Source: SZUA-309 sp965232595
GTDB lineage: Bacteria > Pseudomonadota > Gammaproteobacteria > Pseudomonadales > Azotimanducaceae
Length of the DNA stretch: 64,000 nt
Assembly (NCBI GenBank): GCA_965232595.1
Contig: OZ246983.1
Location: 2,728,001 to 2,792,000, forward strand
Direction of reading: 5' to 3'
The notes under the pieces were generated by a model that was not told the origin of the DNA, ran no database searches, and was given only the letters and a program-made list of their open reading frames with translations. Below are positions 33,833-42,142 of this stretch, piece by piece; the stretch's first letter is position 1, and the number at the start of each line of letters is the position of its first letter. Made by a program: the position numbers and the translations under genes.

Positions 33833-35168
33833 CGTTCTGATTGCCAACCGGGGCGCCATTGCCCGACGGGTGGTCCGGGCGTGCGCGGCGCTGGGCATCG
33901 AGTCCGTGGTCCTCTACTCGGATGCCGATGCGGGTGCGCCCTACCTTTCGGAAGCGAGCCGCAGCCACCGGTTGCCCGGCACCGCCGCCCAGGACACCTA
34001 CCTCAATCAGCAGGCCATCCTCGCGGCCATCACGGAGACGGGTGCCGATGCGGTGCACCCGGGCTATGGGTTCCTGGCGGAGAACGCAGCCTTCGCGACG
34101 GCGGTTGAACGCGCCGGCGCTCGTTTCATCGGTCCCCGACCCGAGTGGCTCGCCACCATGGGTGACAAAGTGGCGGCGCGGGAGTTGGCACAGCGCCACG
34201 GCTTTCCGGTGTTTGCGGGCAGCCATCGCCTGAGCGCCGAGTCCACGGCGGCCGAGGTGCTGGCGGCTGCGGAACCTGTCGGGTTTCCGTTGCTGGTGAA
34301 GCCGGTGGGCGGTGGCGGCGGCATCGGTATGCGCGTCGTGACGGCGGCCGACGAGCTCGAAGCAGCCCTGCGTCAGGCTGGCAGCCTCGCTGGCCAGGCG
34401 TTCGGCGACGCGGGCCTGTTTCTCGAGCGCTGGGCGCCTGATGCCAGGCACATCGAGTTTCAGGTGCTCGGCGACGGTGCGGGCGGTGGCCTGCATCTCT
34501 ACGAGCGCGAGTGCTCGTTGCAGCGAAGGCATCAGAAAGTGCTGGAAGAAAGCCCGGCACCTGGCATCGATCGAGCGGAACTCGACGGGCTGGCCGAGCA
34601 GGCCCGGGCGCTGGTCGCGGATCTCGGCTACGACAACGTGGGCACTCTGGAGACGCTGCGGGCGGGGCCGGGTGACTACGGGTTTCTGGAGATGAACACC
34701 CGTATTCAGGTTGAGCACGGGGTCACGGAGATGATCACCGGTCTGGATCTGGTGGCAGCGCAGATCCGGCTTGCGGCCGGCGAGGGGCTGCCGGAGTCAC
34801 GACCCATGCAGGGGCATGCCCTCGAGGTCAGGGTCTACGCGGAGCACCCGGTCACCCAGCTGCCTTCCACCGGTCGCCTGGCCGTATTCGAACCACCGAC
34901 GCAGCTGCACGGGGTGCGGGTGGACACTGGGTATCAGGCGGGGCAGTGGGTCACGCCCCACTACGATCCGCTGCTGGCCAAGGTGATCGCTCATGGCAGC
35001 ACCCGGGAGCAGGCGATTGGTCGGGTGCTGGTGGCGCTGCGGGCGTTCGCGATGGTTGGGGTGGAGACCAACATCCCCCTGTTGAGCGGCGTTCTGAGCG
35101 ACCCGGAGTTTCTTGCCGGCCGGGTGGATACGGGGTATCTGGGTCGTTACCTGGCGAGAACGTCTTGA
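33822..35168 (+). CDS. Biotin carboxylase subunit of an acyl-CoA carboxylase
   Basis: A 448-residue ATP-grasp enzyme of normal AccC length. The N-terminal domain has FSSVLIANRGAIARRVVRA, the glycine-rich ATP loop VKPVGGGGGIGMRVV lies near residue 160, and EMNTRIQVEHGVTEMITG carries the catalytic Arg and Glu. It carboxylates the biotin of a carrier protein using ATP and bicarbonate. Unlike PccA or LiuD, it has no fused biotin domain; that domain is the separate gene 29 bp downstream. Context with a crotonase and a carboxyltransferase points to a catabolic acyl-CoA carboxylase rather than the housekeeping AccC. Confidence 0.92.
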   Translation: MFSSVLIANRGAIARRVVRACAALGIESVVLYSDADAGAPYLSEASRSHRLPGTAAQDTYLNQQAILAAITETGADAVHPGYGFLAENAAFATAVERAGARFIGPRPEWLATMGDKVAARELAQRHGFPVFAGSHRLSAESTAAEVLAAAEPVGFPLLVKPVGGGGGIGMRVVTAADELEAALRQAGSLAGQAFGDAGLFLERWAPDARHIEFQVLGDGAGGGLHLYERECSLQRRHQKVLEESPAPGIDRAELDGLAEQARALVADLGYDNVGTLETLRAGPGDYGFLEMNTRIQVEHGVTEMITGLDLVAAQIRLAAGEGLPESRPMQGHALEVRVYAEHPVTQLPSTGRLAVFEPPTQLHGVRVDTGYQAGQWVTPHYDPLLAKVIAHGSTREQAIGRVLVALRAFAMVGVETNIPLLSGVLSDPEFLAGRVDTGYLGRYLARTS

Positions 35169-35197
35169 AAAGTGATACGAAGCAATGAGGAGAGCTG

Positions 35198-35422
35198 ATG
35201 CGGGTCGAAGTGGAAAGTGAGGTGCAGGGCAGCGTCTGGAAAGTGGAGGTGGCGCAGGGTGCAACCGTAGCCGAGGGCGACGTGCTGATGATCCTGGAGT
35301 CCATGAAGATGGAGATTCCGGTGGAAGCGCCGGTGGCGGGTACCGTTGCCGAGCTGCTGGTGGCGCCGGAGGATCCGGTTGCGGAAGACCAGGTGCTGGC
35401 GGTGCTGGAAGCAGACGGGTGA
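35198..35422 (+). CDS. Stand-alone biotin carrier protein
   Basis: A 74-residue biotinyl domain with the biotin attachment motif ESMKME near residues 34-39 (the Lys is modified) and the barrel repeat VPVAGTVAELLV-like half after it. It lacks the Ala/Pro-rich linker and thumb of AccB, so it is a minimal carrier. It shuttles carboxybiotin between the biotin carboxylase upstream and the carboxyltransferase downstream. GAGGAGA precedes its ATG. Confidence 0.92.
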   Translation: MRVEVESEVQGSVWKVEVAQGATVAEGDVLMILESMKMEIPVEAPVAGTVAELLVAPEDPVAEDQVLAVLEADG

Positions 35423-35500
35423 GCAGGCGCTGCGTGTACCGCTGGGGACCCGGCGTGGTAGATTCGGTGGTTTGCATGAATTTGAGCTTGGGGAAATCTG

Positions 35501-36307
35501 ATGACTGATCTGGTCACCATAGACACGGTGGATGGCGTCGCTGACGTGCGGCTGAACCGGCCGGAAAAGTACAACGCGCTGTCGCCTGACATGTTCAAGG
35601 CCATCATCGAGGCTGGCCAGAGCCTGGCGGAAGCCAAGGACGTTCGGGCCGTGGTGCTCTCAGGTAACGGTCGCGGGTTCTGCGCCGGGCTGGACATGGA
35701 GAGCATGCAGGGTCTGGCGGGCTCGGGCGAAGGTGGCAGCGGCAGCGCCGACGGCCTGCTTTCCCGCGGCGAGGGCCCGGAGAATCACGCCCAGCGGCCA
35801 GCCTGGGTGTTCAAAACCCTGCCGGTGCCGGTGATCGCGGCGATTCACGGGGTGGCCTACGGCGGTGGTATCCAGATCGCCCTGGGCGCGGACATCCGCA
35901 TCGCCGCACCGGATGCCAAGCTGTCGGTGATGGAGATCAAGTGGGGCCTGATTCCGGACATGAGCCTGACCCAGACCCTGCGTGATCTGGTGCCGCTGGA
36001 TGTGGCCAAGGAGCTCACCTTCACGGGGCGGGTGCTGTCAGGCGAGGATGCGCAAGCGCTCGGCCTGGTGACCCGGGTGGCTGAAGAGCCGCACGCCGCG
36101 GCGATGGAGCTGGCGCGGGAGATTGCGGGCAAGTCGCCGGACGCTGTTCGAGCCGGCAAGAAGCTCTATGAAGACAGCTGGCATGCCGACGCCCGAACCG
36201 GCCTTGCGCTCGAAGCCGAGCTGCAGACCAGCCTGATCGGTCAGCCGAACCAGGTGGAAGCCGTGATGGCCAACTTCGAGAAGCGGTCGCCAGAATTCAA
36301 GGACTGA
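35501..36307 (+). CDS. Enoyl-CoA hydratase/isomerase (crotonase) family protein
   Basis: A 268-residue crotonase with the two oxyanion-hole regions GRGFCAGLDME (near 65) and HGVAYGGGIQIALGAD (near 112-127). The sequence between them has a Gly/Ser-rich insertion (LAGSGEGGSGSADG). At the position of the usual second acidic catalytic residue it reads LIPDMSL, so the first Glu/Asp pair should be checked before calling it a hydratase. Being between the carrier and the carboxyltransferase, it probably acts on the carboxylated acyl-CoA or its precursor, as LiuC or AtuE do in leucine and terpene catabolism. Confidence 0.87.
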   Translation: MTDLVTIDTVDGVADVRLNRPEKYNALSPDMFKAIIEAGQSLAEAKDVRAVVLSGNGRGFCAGLDMESMQGLAGSGEGGSGSADGLLSRGEGPENHAQRPAWVFKTLPVPVIAAIHGVAYGGGIQIALGADIRIAAPDAKLSVMEIKWGLIPDMSLTQTLRDLVPLDVAKELTFTGRVLSGEDAQALGLVTRVAEEPHAAAMELAREIAGKSPDAVRAGKKLYEDSWHADARTGLALEAELQTSLIGQPNQVEAVMANFEKRSPEFKD

Positions 36308-36314
36308 GTGGGCC

Positions 36315-37868
36315 ATGAGTTGGGAAAAAGAAGTCACTGAGCTCGAGCGGCGCCGGCACCTGGCGAAGCAGCAGGGCGGGCCGGAAGGGGTGGCCCGGCA
36401 GCATGCCAAAGGCCGGCTGACGATCCGCGAGCGGATCGACGAGCTGCTCGACCCCGGCTCCTTCTCGGAGCACGGTAAGGCCACGGCGCTGCCGGACTAC
36501 GACGAGAACGAAGAGTTCACGGGCTACGTCCCGGCCAACTACGTGGTCGGCTTCGGTCGCATCGACGATCGGCGCGTGGTCGTCGGTGGCGAGGACTTCA
36601 CGCTGAAAGGCGGCTCCCCGAACGCGGCGGGCTTGCGCAAGAGCGTCTATGCGGAGCATCTGGCCAGCCGCTTCAAGGTGCCCCTGGTGCGGATGCTCGA
36701 GGGTGGTGGCGGCAGCGTCAAAGGATCCGGTCGCAAAGGCGGCACCGTTGGTGAGCCTGTCTACACCGAGCCACGCTTCAAGATCATCGCGGACGCCATG
36801 GGTCAGGTGCCGATCGCCTCGGCCGCCGTCGGTGCGGTTGCCGGGTTCCCGGCGGGCCGCCTGGTTGCATCGCACTTCTCGGTGATGACCCGCTACACCT
36901 CGCAGATACTCATTGGCGGCCCGGCACTGGTGGAGCGGGCGCTCGGCGTAAAGATGAGCAAGGAAGAGCTCGGCGGGGTCGAGGTGCACAGCAGGTCCGG
37001 CATCGTCGACAACGTGGCCGAGGACGAACACGATGCCTTCCGGCAGATCCGCCAGTTTCTGAGCTACCTGCCGAGCAACGTCTGGCAGAGCGCTCCCAGG
37101 GTTGAGTGCGACGATCCGACCGATCGCATGGAGCCGGATCTTCTGGACATCGTGCCGCGCGACTCGAACGCACCGTTCGAGATGCGGGCCATCATCGAGA
37201 TGGTGATGGACCAGGGCTCGGTGTTCGAGATGGGACGCAGCTACGGCCCCAGCCAGATCACGGCCCTGGCGCGTCTCGGTGGGCAGCCGGTGGGCGTGCT
37301 CGGCAATGACTGCAACTTTTACGCGGGCGCCATGACCGCCGAGGCGGCGCAGAAGTACCGCCGCTTCGTAGAGATGTGCGACATGTTCCACCTGCCGATC
37401 ATCAACTTCGTCGACCAGCCCGGCTTCATGATCGGCCCGGAGTCAGAGCGTGCCGGCACCATCCGCTACGGCATGGCTGCGGTCGCTGCCGCCGTGCAGG
37501 CGCGGGTGCCCTGGGCTGCCATCCAGGTGCACAAAGGGTTCGGCGTGGCGACGGCGGCGCACTTCGGCGACAACGCCTACGTCTTGTCCTGGCCGTCGGT
37601 GGAGAGCGGCGCGTTGCCGCTGGAGGGTGGGGTGGCGGTTGCCTTCCACCGTGAGATTGCCGCGGCGGAAGATCCGGAAGCGAAGCGCAAAGAGATCGAA
37701 GACCGGATGCGCCAGGCGCGCTCGCCGTTTCCGCGGGCGGAGTCCTTTTCGGTGCACGAGCTGATCGATCCGCGGGAGACCCGGCCCGTTCTCGCCGAGT
37801 GGATCGACTGGATTCAGCCCCAGCTGGAAACGCTGCCGGGTGAAGTACACTTTCCGATGCGCCCGTGA
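36315..37868 (+). CDS. Acyl-CoA carboxylase carboxyltransferase subunit
   Basis: A 517-residue decameric-type carboxyltransferase (PccB/MccB/AccD5 family) beginning EVTELERRRHLAKQQGG. It contains GRLTIRERIDELLDPGSF, the N-half oxyanion loop GGGGSVKGSGRKGG and AAVGAVAGFPAGRL, and in the C half FVDQPGFMIG and AAIQVHKGFGVATAAHFG. It transfers carboxylate from biotin to an acyl-CoA. The sequence does not by itself distinguish propionyl-, methylcrotonyl- or geranyl-CoA. It starts 7 bp after the crotonase and ends the operon core. Confidence 0.92.
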   Translation: MSWEKEVTELERRRHLAKQQGGPEGVARQHAKGRLTIRERIDELLDPGSFSEHGKATALPDYDENEEFTGYVPANYVVGFGRIDDRRVVVGGEDFTLKGGSPNAAGLRKSVYAEHLASRFKVPLVRMLEGGGGSVKGSGRKGGTVGEPVYTEPRFKIIADAMGQVPIASAAVGAVAGFPAGRLVASHFSVMTRYTSQILIGGPALVERALGVKMSKEELGGVEVHSRSGIVDNVAEDEHDAFRQIRQFLSYLPSNVWQSAPRVECDDPTDRMEPDLLDIVPRDSNAPFEMRAIIEMVMDQGSVFEMGRSYGPSQITALARLGGQPVGVLGNDCNFYAGAMTAEAAQKYRRFVEMCDMFHLPIINFVDQPGFMIGPESERAGTIRYGMAAVAAAVQARVPWAAIQVHKGFGVATAAHFGDNAYVLSWPSVESGALPLEGGVAVAFHREIAAAEDPEAKRKEIEDRMRQARSPFPRAESFSVHELIDPRETRPVLAEWIDWIQPQLETLPGEVHFPMRP

Positions 37869-37910
37869 AGCGGCGCGCAGGTTCCACAACAGGGTGATGG
37901 GGTTGAAGCT

Positions 37911-38099
37911 ATGGTTGCGGTCGTGCTGACGCTGGTTCTGTCGTTTCTTGTCGGCGGTGTGGTCTGGCTGATCGCAGGCTCACGCCTGCCGCTCAATCCT
38001 GAGAAAGAGGTGAATGAGGTGCTGAACCTGGTGGCCTATGTGGCCGCCTCGCTGGTTCCGATGTTCGTGCTGGTGTTTTACCTGCTCGACCGGAACTAG
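37911..38099 (+). CDS. Small two-helix membrane protein
   Basis: A 62-residue protein with two hydrophobic helices (about 2-23 and 37-57) joined by a short charged loop (PLNPEKEVNEVLN). No family is recognised. It follows the carboxyltransferase by 42 bp and may be transcribed with it. The ATG is preceded by only a weak GGGG element, so confidence is moderate. Confidence 0.6.
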   Translation: MVAVVLTLVLSFLVGGVVWLIAGSRLPLNPEKEVNEVLNLVAYVAASLVPMFVLVFYLLDRN

Positions 38100-38114
38100 C
38101 CTGCCGGCAGTGGT

Positions 38115-38273
38115 CTAGTTGTAGCCCACCACGTAGGCATCGGCGTCATCGGTGCCTTCTTCTTCGAAATGATGGTCTGCCGGGCCGAAGGCCAGCAGCA
38201 GCGGCGCGTAGTCTTCTGCCTCGGTTTCCGTGGCTGGGATCTCGTCGACCTTATTCTGAGGAGAGCGGTTCAT
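38115..38273 (-). CDS. Possible 52-residue acidic protein
   Basis: An open frame on the minus strand in an otherwise gene-free 330-bp gap. It starts at ATG 38273 with AGGTGA 5 bp upstream and ends at TAG 38115. The product begins MNRSPQNKVDEIPATE, contains LLLAFGPADHHFEEEG and ends DADAYVVGYN; it is strongly acidic with no membrane helix. No family is recognised. The good ribosome binding site and the fact that it fills the gap support it; length is the main doubt. Confidence 0.5.
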   Translation of the reverse strand: MNRSPQNKVDEIPATETEAEDYAPLLLAFGPADHHFEEEGTDDADAYVVGYN

Positions 38274-38427
38274 CTGGGTCACCTGAAGTCGCGATTCGAG
38301 TCTAAACTTACGGCCGCGCAGCGAGAGCCCGGCTCATGGGTGCGGAGTTTAGGGGCTTCCTGGTTTAATTTGCAACGCTAATTGCTTGATTTATGGGCCA
38401 ATTCCGCCCGAAAACGTGAGGTAGACG

Positions 38428-39039
38428 ATGAAATTGCCCATTGATCCCGATTCTGTGAAGGGATTTCTCGACCCGGCGGAAGGCGCCCGACTGTTCGAGC
38501 TGGCGGCCGCCAGCGCGGCGCTGGGACCCTGCCTGGAAGTGGGTTCTTATTGCGGCAAGTCCACGGTCTACCTTGCGGCAGCGGTGGCGGCCGCCGATGG
38601 CCAGGTGTTTGCCATCGATCACCACCGGGGTTCCGAAGAGCATCAGCTCGGTGAGGAGTATCACGACAGCAGCCTCTACGACGCTCAGGTAGAGAAGATG
38701 GACACCTTTCCGGAGTTCCGTCGCAACCTGGACCGGGCCGGGCTGTCGGAGGTGGTGGTGCCAATCGTCGCCGGCACCCGGGCGGCAGGTCGGCACTGGC
38801 AGACGCCGCTGGGTATGGTGTTCATCGATGGCGGGCACAGCGAGGAGGCGGCCCTCACCGACTACCGGACCTGGGCGCCCCACATCGTGCCGGGCGGCAT
38901 CCTCGCCATTCACGACATCTTTCCGAACCCGGCGGATGGTGGCCAGGCACCACACCACATCTACCAGCTGGCGCTGGCCTCCGGCCTGTTCGAGCCGTTG
39001 CCGATGGTGAAGACGTTAGGCGCGCTGCAGCGACTTTAG
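38428..39039 (+). CDS. Class I SAM-dependent methyltransferase (Methyltransf_24 type)
   Basis: A 203-residue methyltransferase: the SAM-binding glycine motif is in CLEVGSYCGKSTVYLA near residue 35, an acidic strand end follows (VFAIDHHRGSEEHQ), and MVFIDGGHSEEAALTDYRTW is motif IV. This pattern fits Methyltransf_24, often found beside glycosyltransferases and used on sugars or small metabolites. GTGAGGTAG precedes the ATG. Its end overlaps the convergent toroid-protein gene by 24 bp. It faces the glycosyltransferase cluster and may share its pathway. Confidence 0.85.
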   Translation: MKLPIDPDSVKGFLDPAEGARLFELAAASAALGPCLEVGSYCGKSTVYLAAAVAAADGQVFAIDHHRGSEEHQLGEEYHDSSLYDAQVEKMDTFPEFRRNLDRAGLSEVVVPIVAGTRAAGRHWQTPLGMVFIDGGHSEEAALTDYRTWAPHIVPGGILAIHDIFPNPADGGQAPHHIYQLALASGLFEPLPMVKTLGALQRL

Positions 39040-40071
39040 GGATCGGCTGCCAATGGCTGACCGCTGGTCGTGATGCTGCGCGGCGGTGAACAGGGTTGCA
39101 CCGCTGGTCAGGCCGTATAGCGTGTCCGCCGCGAGCAGAATGGCGCCGGCCGTCCAGGTGGGTCGCTCGTCGGGCCACATCACATCGTCGGTGAACACGT
39201 AGCCCGTCCACCAGGAACCATCTTCGGCCTGGAACCGCGCCAGGTCCTCGAACAGCTGCTCGCCCTCGTCTTTGAGGCCGGCGGCGCTGCAGGCCATGAT
39301 CAGCTCGCAGGTTTCCGCCATGGTGACCCAGGGCTGATCCGCGACGCAGCGGCAGCCGAGGCCTGCCTCCACAAACTCGTCCCAGCGCTCGCTCAGCCGC
39401 GCGCGGCCGGCTTCCGGGCTCAGCGCGCCGGACAGCACCGGGTAGAACCAGTCCATTGAGTAGCGTGCCTTGGACTCCCAGGTCCGATCGAATCGCTCGG
39501 GCTTGTCGAGCAGGGCGTTGCCGAGCCGGGTCCGGGCCCGCTGCCAGTGCGCGTGCGGCTCATCGAGCGTCTGGGCGATGGCGATGCCGCAGTCGAGGCT
39601 CCGATAAATTGAGCTGCAGCCGGTGACCAGCGCGTCCTTGTTGATGCCTGTGCGGGTATCCAGCGCCCAGTAGATCTCGCCCGTTTCCGCCTGCAGGCTG
39701 AGCACGAAGTCGAGGGCAGCGGTCACCACCGGCCACATGTCGCGCAGAAAGCCGCGTTCTCCGGTGACCATGTAGTGATGCCAGACGCCCGTCGCCACGT
39801 AGGCGACGAAGTTGGTCTCAGCCCGGGTGCCGTCGGCGATCTCGTCGCCGTTGTAGGCTGCGAGCCAGTAGCCTTCCGGATGCTGATGCGTTTTCAGCCA
39901 CTGATACGCGGCAGCAGCTTCCTCGACGCGGCCGCCGATGCTCAGGCCCATGGCCGACTCGACGTGGTCCCAGGGGTCGATGATGCCGCCCGCGAACCAG
40001 GGGATGCCGCCTCCCGCCTGTTGCGTGCGGATGATGTAGTCGGTGGTACGCTCGAGGAGCTGTTGCATCAT
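39016..40071 (-). CDS. Alpha/alpha-toroid (prenyltransferase/terpene-cyclase-like) protein
   Basis: A 351-residue soluble protein made of helix-pair repeats around aromatic and acidic motifs: GGGIPWFAGGIIDPWDHVESA, WLKTHQHPEGYWLAAYNGDE, SLQAETGEIYWALD, EDGSWWTGYVFTDD and PTWTAGAILLAAD. These resemble the (alpha/alpha)6 toroid of prenyltransferase-like and glycoside-hydrolase-like proteins. No signal peptide is present. It is the last gene of a minus-strand operon with a methyltransferase (6 bp apart) and a GT4 glycosyltransferase. Function is not assignable; a glycan-processing role is inferred from context. Confidence 0.75.
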   Translation of the reverse strand: MMQQLLERTTDYIIRTQQAGGGIPWFAGGIIDPWDHVESAMGLSIGGRVEEAAAAYQWLKTHQHPEGYWLAAYNGDEIADGTRAETNFVAYVATGVWHHYMVTGERGFLRDMWPVVTAALDFVLSLQAETGEIYWALDTRTGINKDALVTGCSSIYRSLDCGIAIAQTLDEPHAHWQRARTRLGNALLDKPERFDRTWESKARYSMDWFYPVLSGALSPEAGRARLSERWDEFVEAGLGCRCVADQPWVTMAETCELIMACSAAGLKDEGEQLFEDLARFQAEDGSWWTGYVFTDDVMWPDERPTWTAGAILLAADTLYGLTSGATLFTAAQHHDQRSAIGSRSLKSLQRA

Positions 40072-40077
40072 CCGCCC

Positions 40078-40794
40078 CTACGCGCCTCTGACAAAGTACA
40101 TCACGTTGCTCTTGCCCCAGAGCGGGTTCATCAACCACTCGAGGGCCCGGGTAATCCAGGGTTTCTGCATCAGGTCCCAGACCAGCAGCCTGTGATAGGT
40201 TTTTACCGGCCAGACGTCCTCGCCCCGTTCCCAGAACAGGCAGCGCAGCCACCAGTACGGTGAGTGCAGGCCGTGCGCCCAGTGCTCATCGAAGCAGACC
40301 ATGTCGATCGACTCGATGTTGTCCTTCAGCGCCCGCTTTCTGAAGATCCGCACGTGTCCGCCAGGAACTTCGTGGTAGGCGTCGGACAGCTGCCAGCAGA
40401 TCCACTCCGGACCGAAGCGGGGCACGCTGGCCGCGAACTGACCACCGGGTTTCAATACCCTTTTGATTTCCATCAGCACGCCCTGGTACTCGGGGATGTG
40501 CTCGAGAACCTCCGCGCAGATCACCTTGTCGAAGGTGCCATCGGCAAAAGGCAGCGCCAGACCGGACGCGCAGGTGAAGTTGACGCTGCGGCTGCCGTCG
40601 CCCTGATCCTCGAATTCTGCGAACCGCTCCCGGGCGGTGCCCAGATCTTCCAGCGACAGATCGAGGCCGATCACGTCCACCCGATCATCCAGGTAGGCCG
40701 TGATCGCGTGACGGCCCTCGCCGCAGCCCAGGTCCAGAACCTTGTCGCCGGGCTTCAGCCGGAAGCGGGTGAAATCGATGGTGGTCAGGCTCAT
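40078..40794 (-). CDS. Class I SAM-dependent methyltransferase (Methyltransf_11 type)
   Basis: A 238-residue methyltransferase with motif I VLDLGCGEGRHAI near residues 19-31, the acidic residue after strand 2 (DVIGLDLSLEDL), ALPFADGTFDKVICAEVLEHI (motif IV region) and LKPGGQFAASVPRFG. Its start overlaps the glycosyltransferase stop by 4 bp and its stop is 6 bp from the toroid gene, so the three are made together. The substrate is probably a product of the glycosyltransferase, by inference only. Confidence 0.88.
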   Translation of the reverse strand: MSLTTIDFTRFRLKPGDKVLDLGCGEGRHAITAYLDDRVDVIGLDLSLEDLGTARERFAEFEDQGDGSRSVNFTCASGLALPFADGTFDKVICAEVLEHIPEYQGVLMEIKRVLKPGGQFAASVPRFGPEWICWQLSDAYHEVPGGHVRIFRKRALKDNIESIDMVCFDEHWAHGLHSPYWWLRCLFWERGEDVWPVKTYHRLLVWDLMQKPWITRALEWLMNPLWGKSNVMYFVRGA

Positions 40795-42092
40795 GTCGTG
40801 CTCTGGTGACTGGCCAGCACGCCGCGATAAGCCTCACTCATCGCCGCAGCCGCCATGGACCAGGAGAAGTTGTCGAGGATGTGCTGGCGGCCGGCCATGC
40901 CCATCTGCTCTCGAGCCGCCGGCTCCAGATCCAGCAGCTCGCCGATGGCGCCGGCCAGAGCAGTGGGATCTGCGGCGGGCACCACTTTGCCGGCGCTACC
41001 GACCACTTCCGGCAGGGCGCCGCCATCGGTGGATACCAGCGGCACGCCGCAGGCCATCGCCTCACCCGCGGGCAGGCCGAAGCCTTCGTACTCGGAAGGC
41101 ACTACCGCCACCGCGGAGCTGGCGTACAGGTGCCGGATCTCGTCGGCGCCGATGCCATGCACGAAGCGGATCTTCTCGGTGACGCCGTGGCGAGCGATCA
41201 GCTTCTCTGTTTCGCCGCCTGGTTTCGGCCGGCCGATGAACACCAGCCGCAGCTTCGGAAACCGCTCGAGCAGCTGTGCGAAGGCAGGGATCAGATGCTG
41301 CGTGCCTTTCAACGGCTGATCGGCGCTCGCGGTGGTGATCAGCTGCCAGGGGTTTCTGGCGATGCTTGGCTCCGGCCTGAACGTCTCGGTGTCGATGCCG
41401 TTGTAGATGACCTGAATCCGCTCCGGATCGATGTTGAAGGCCCGGCAGATGTCCTGCTTCGAGCGCTGGCTGACGGTGACGATGTGCTGCAGCCGACCGG
41501 CGACCCGCGTCTGCATGCGCAGGAACAGGTGCCAGCGCTTGATGAGCAGCCGGTGCTTGAGGTTCGGCGCGTGAGCGAGCGCGATGTCCCGATCCCAGGT
41601 GATGGGATGGTGAATGGTGGTGATCAGCGGGGTCGACGAAGACTGCAGGGACAGGGTGCCCCAGGACAGGCACTGGTTGTCGTGAATGATGTCGTAGCTG
41701 CTGGCATGGGCGGCCAGATAGGCGGCCACCCGGCGCCCGAAGGTATAGGGCTCAGGAAAACCGCCGGTTGCCATGGAGAACCACTCGAAGGAGTCGGCGA
41801 ACGACTTCAGGTGCCGTGGGCGTAACGCGGTGAGGTGATTTTCCTCGGCGAACAGGTTCAGGCCTGGCAGCTTGATCAGGTTGATGCGCTCGTCAGTGAG
41901 CTCCGGATACGGCTCACCGGAGATCACGTCCACGTCGTGGCCGGCCTCCACCAGGGCCTGGGAGAGGTAGCGCAGATAGATGCCCTGGCCGCCGCTGAAG
42001 GGGTTGCTGCGGTAGCCGAGCAGGGCGATTTTCAGCCGGCCGGCCGCGCTCGCACCACTGCTCAAAGCGCCGTTGACAGCGACTTCTGACAT
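40791..42092 (-). CDS. GT4-family glycosyltransferase
   Basis: A 433-residue GT-B fold enzyme. The N-terminal Rossmann half begins KIALLGYRSNPFSGGQGIYL (acceptor side), and the C-terminal half has VYNGIDTETFRPEP, then VVPSEYEGFGLPAGEAMACG and LVSTDGGALPEVVG, which hold the nucleotide-sugar-binding glutamates (EX7E). Such enzymes are retaining transferases acting on the cytoplasmic face. The ATG at 42092 is chosen; the frame extends five codons further to a CTG. It is the second gene after the HD-domain gene and first of the overlapping trio. Confidence 0.9.
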   Translation of the reverse strand: MSEVAVNGALSSGASAAGRLKIALLGYRSNPFSGGQGIYLRYLSQALVEAGHDVDVISGEPYPELTDERINLIKLPGLNLFAEENHLTALRPRHLKSFADSFEWFSMATGGFPEPYTFGRRVAAYLAAHASSYDIIHDNQCLSWGTLSLQSSSTPLITTIHHPITWDRDIALAHAPNLKHRLLIKRWHLFLRMQTRVAGRLQHIVTVSQRSKQDICRAFNIDPERIQVIYNGIDTETFRPEPSIARNPWQLITTASADQPLKGTQHLIPAFAQLLERFPKLRLVFIGRPKPGGETEKLIARHGVTEKIRFVHGIGADEIRHLYASSAVAVVPSEYEGFGLPAGEAMACGVPLVSTDGGALPEVVGSAGKVVPAADPTALAGAIGELLDLEPAAREQMGMAGRQHILDNFSWSMAAAAMSEAYRGVLASHQSTT

Positions 42093-42142
42093 GAAAACCC
42101 CAGACAAAGAGCCGGGATTCTAATCACTTGCCCGGAAACTGA

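Noticed and set aside
38169..38381. 70-codon plus-strand frame in the gap after the small membrane protein
   Set aside because: It has no ribosome binding site and overlaps a better-supported 52-codon frame on the other strand.
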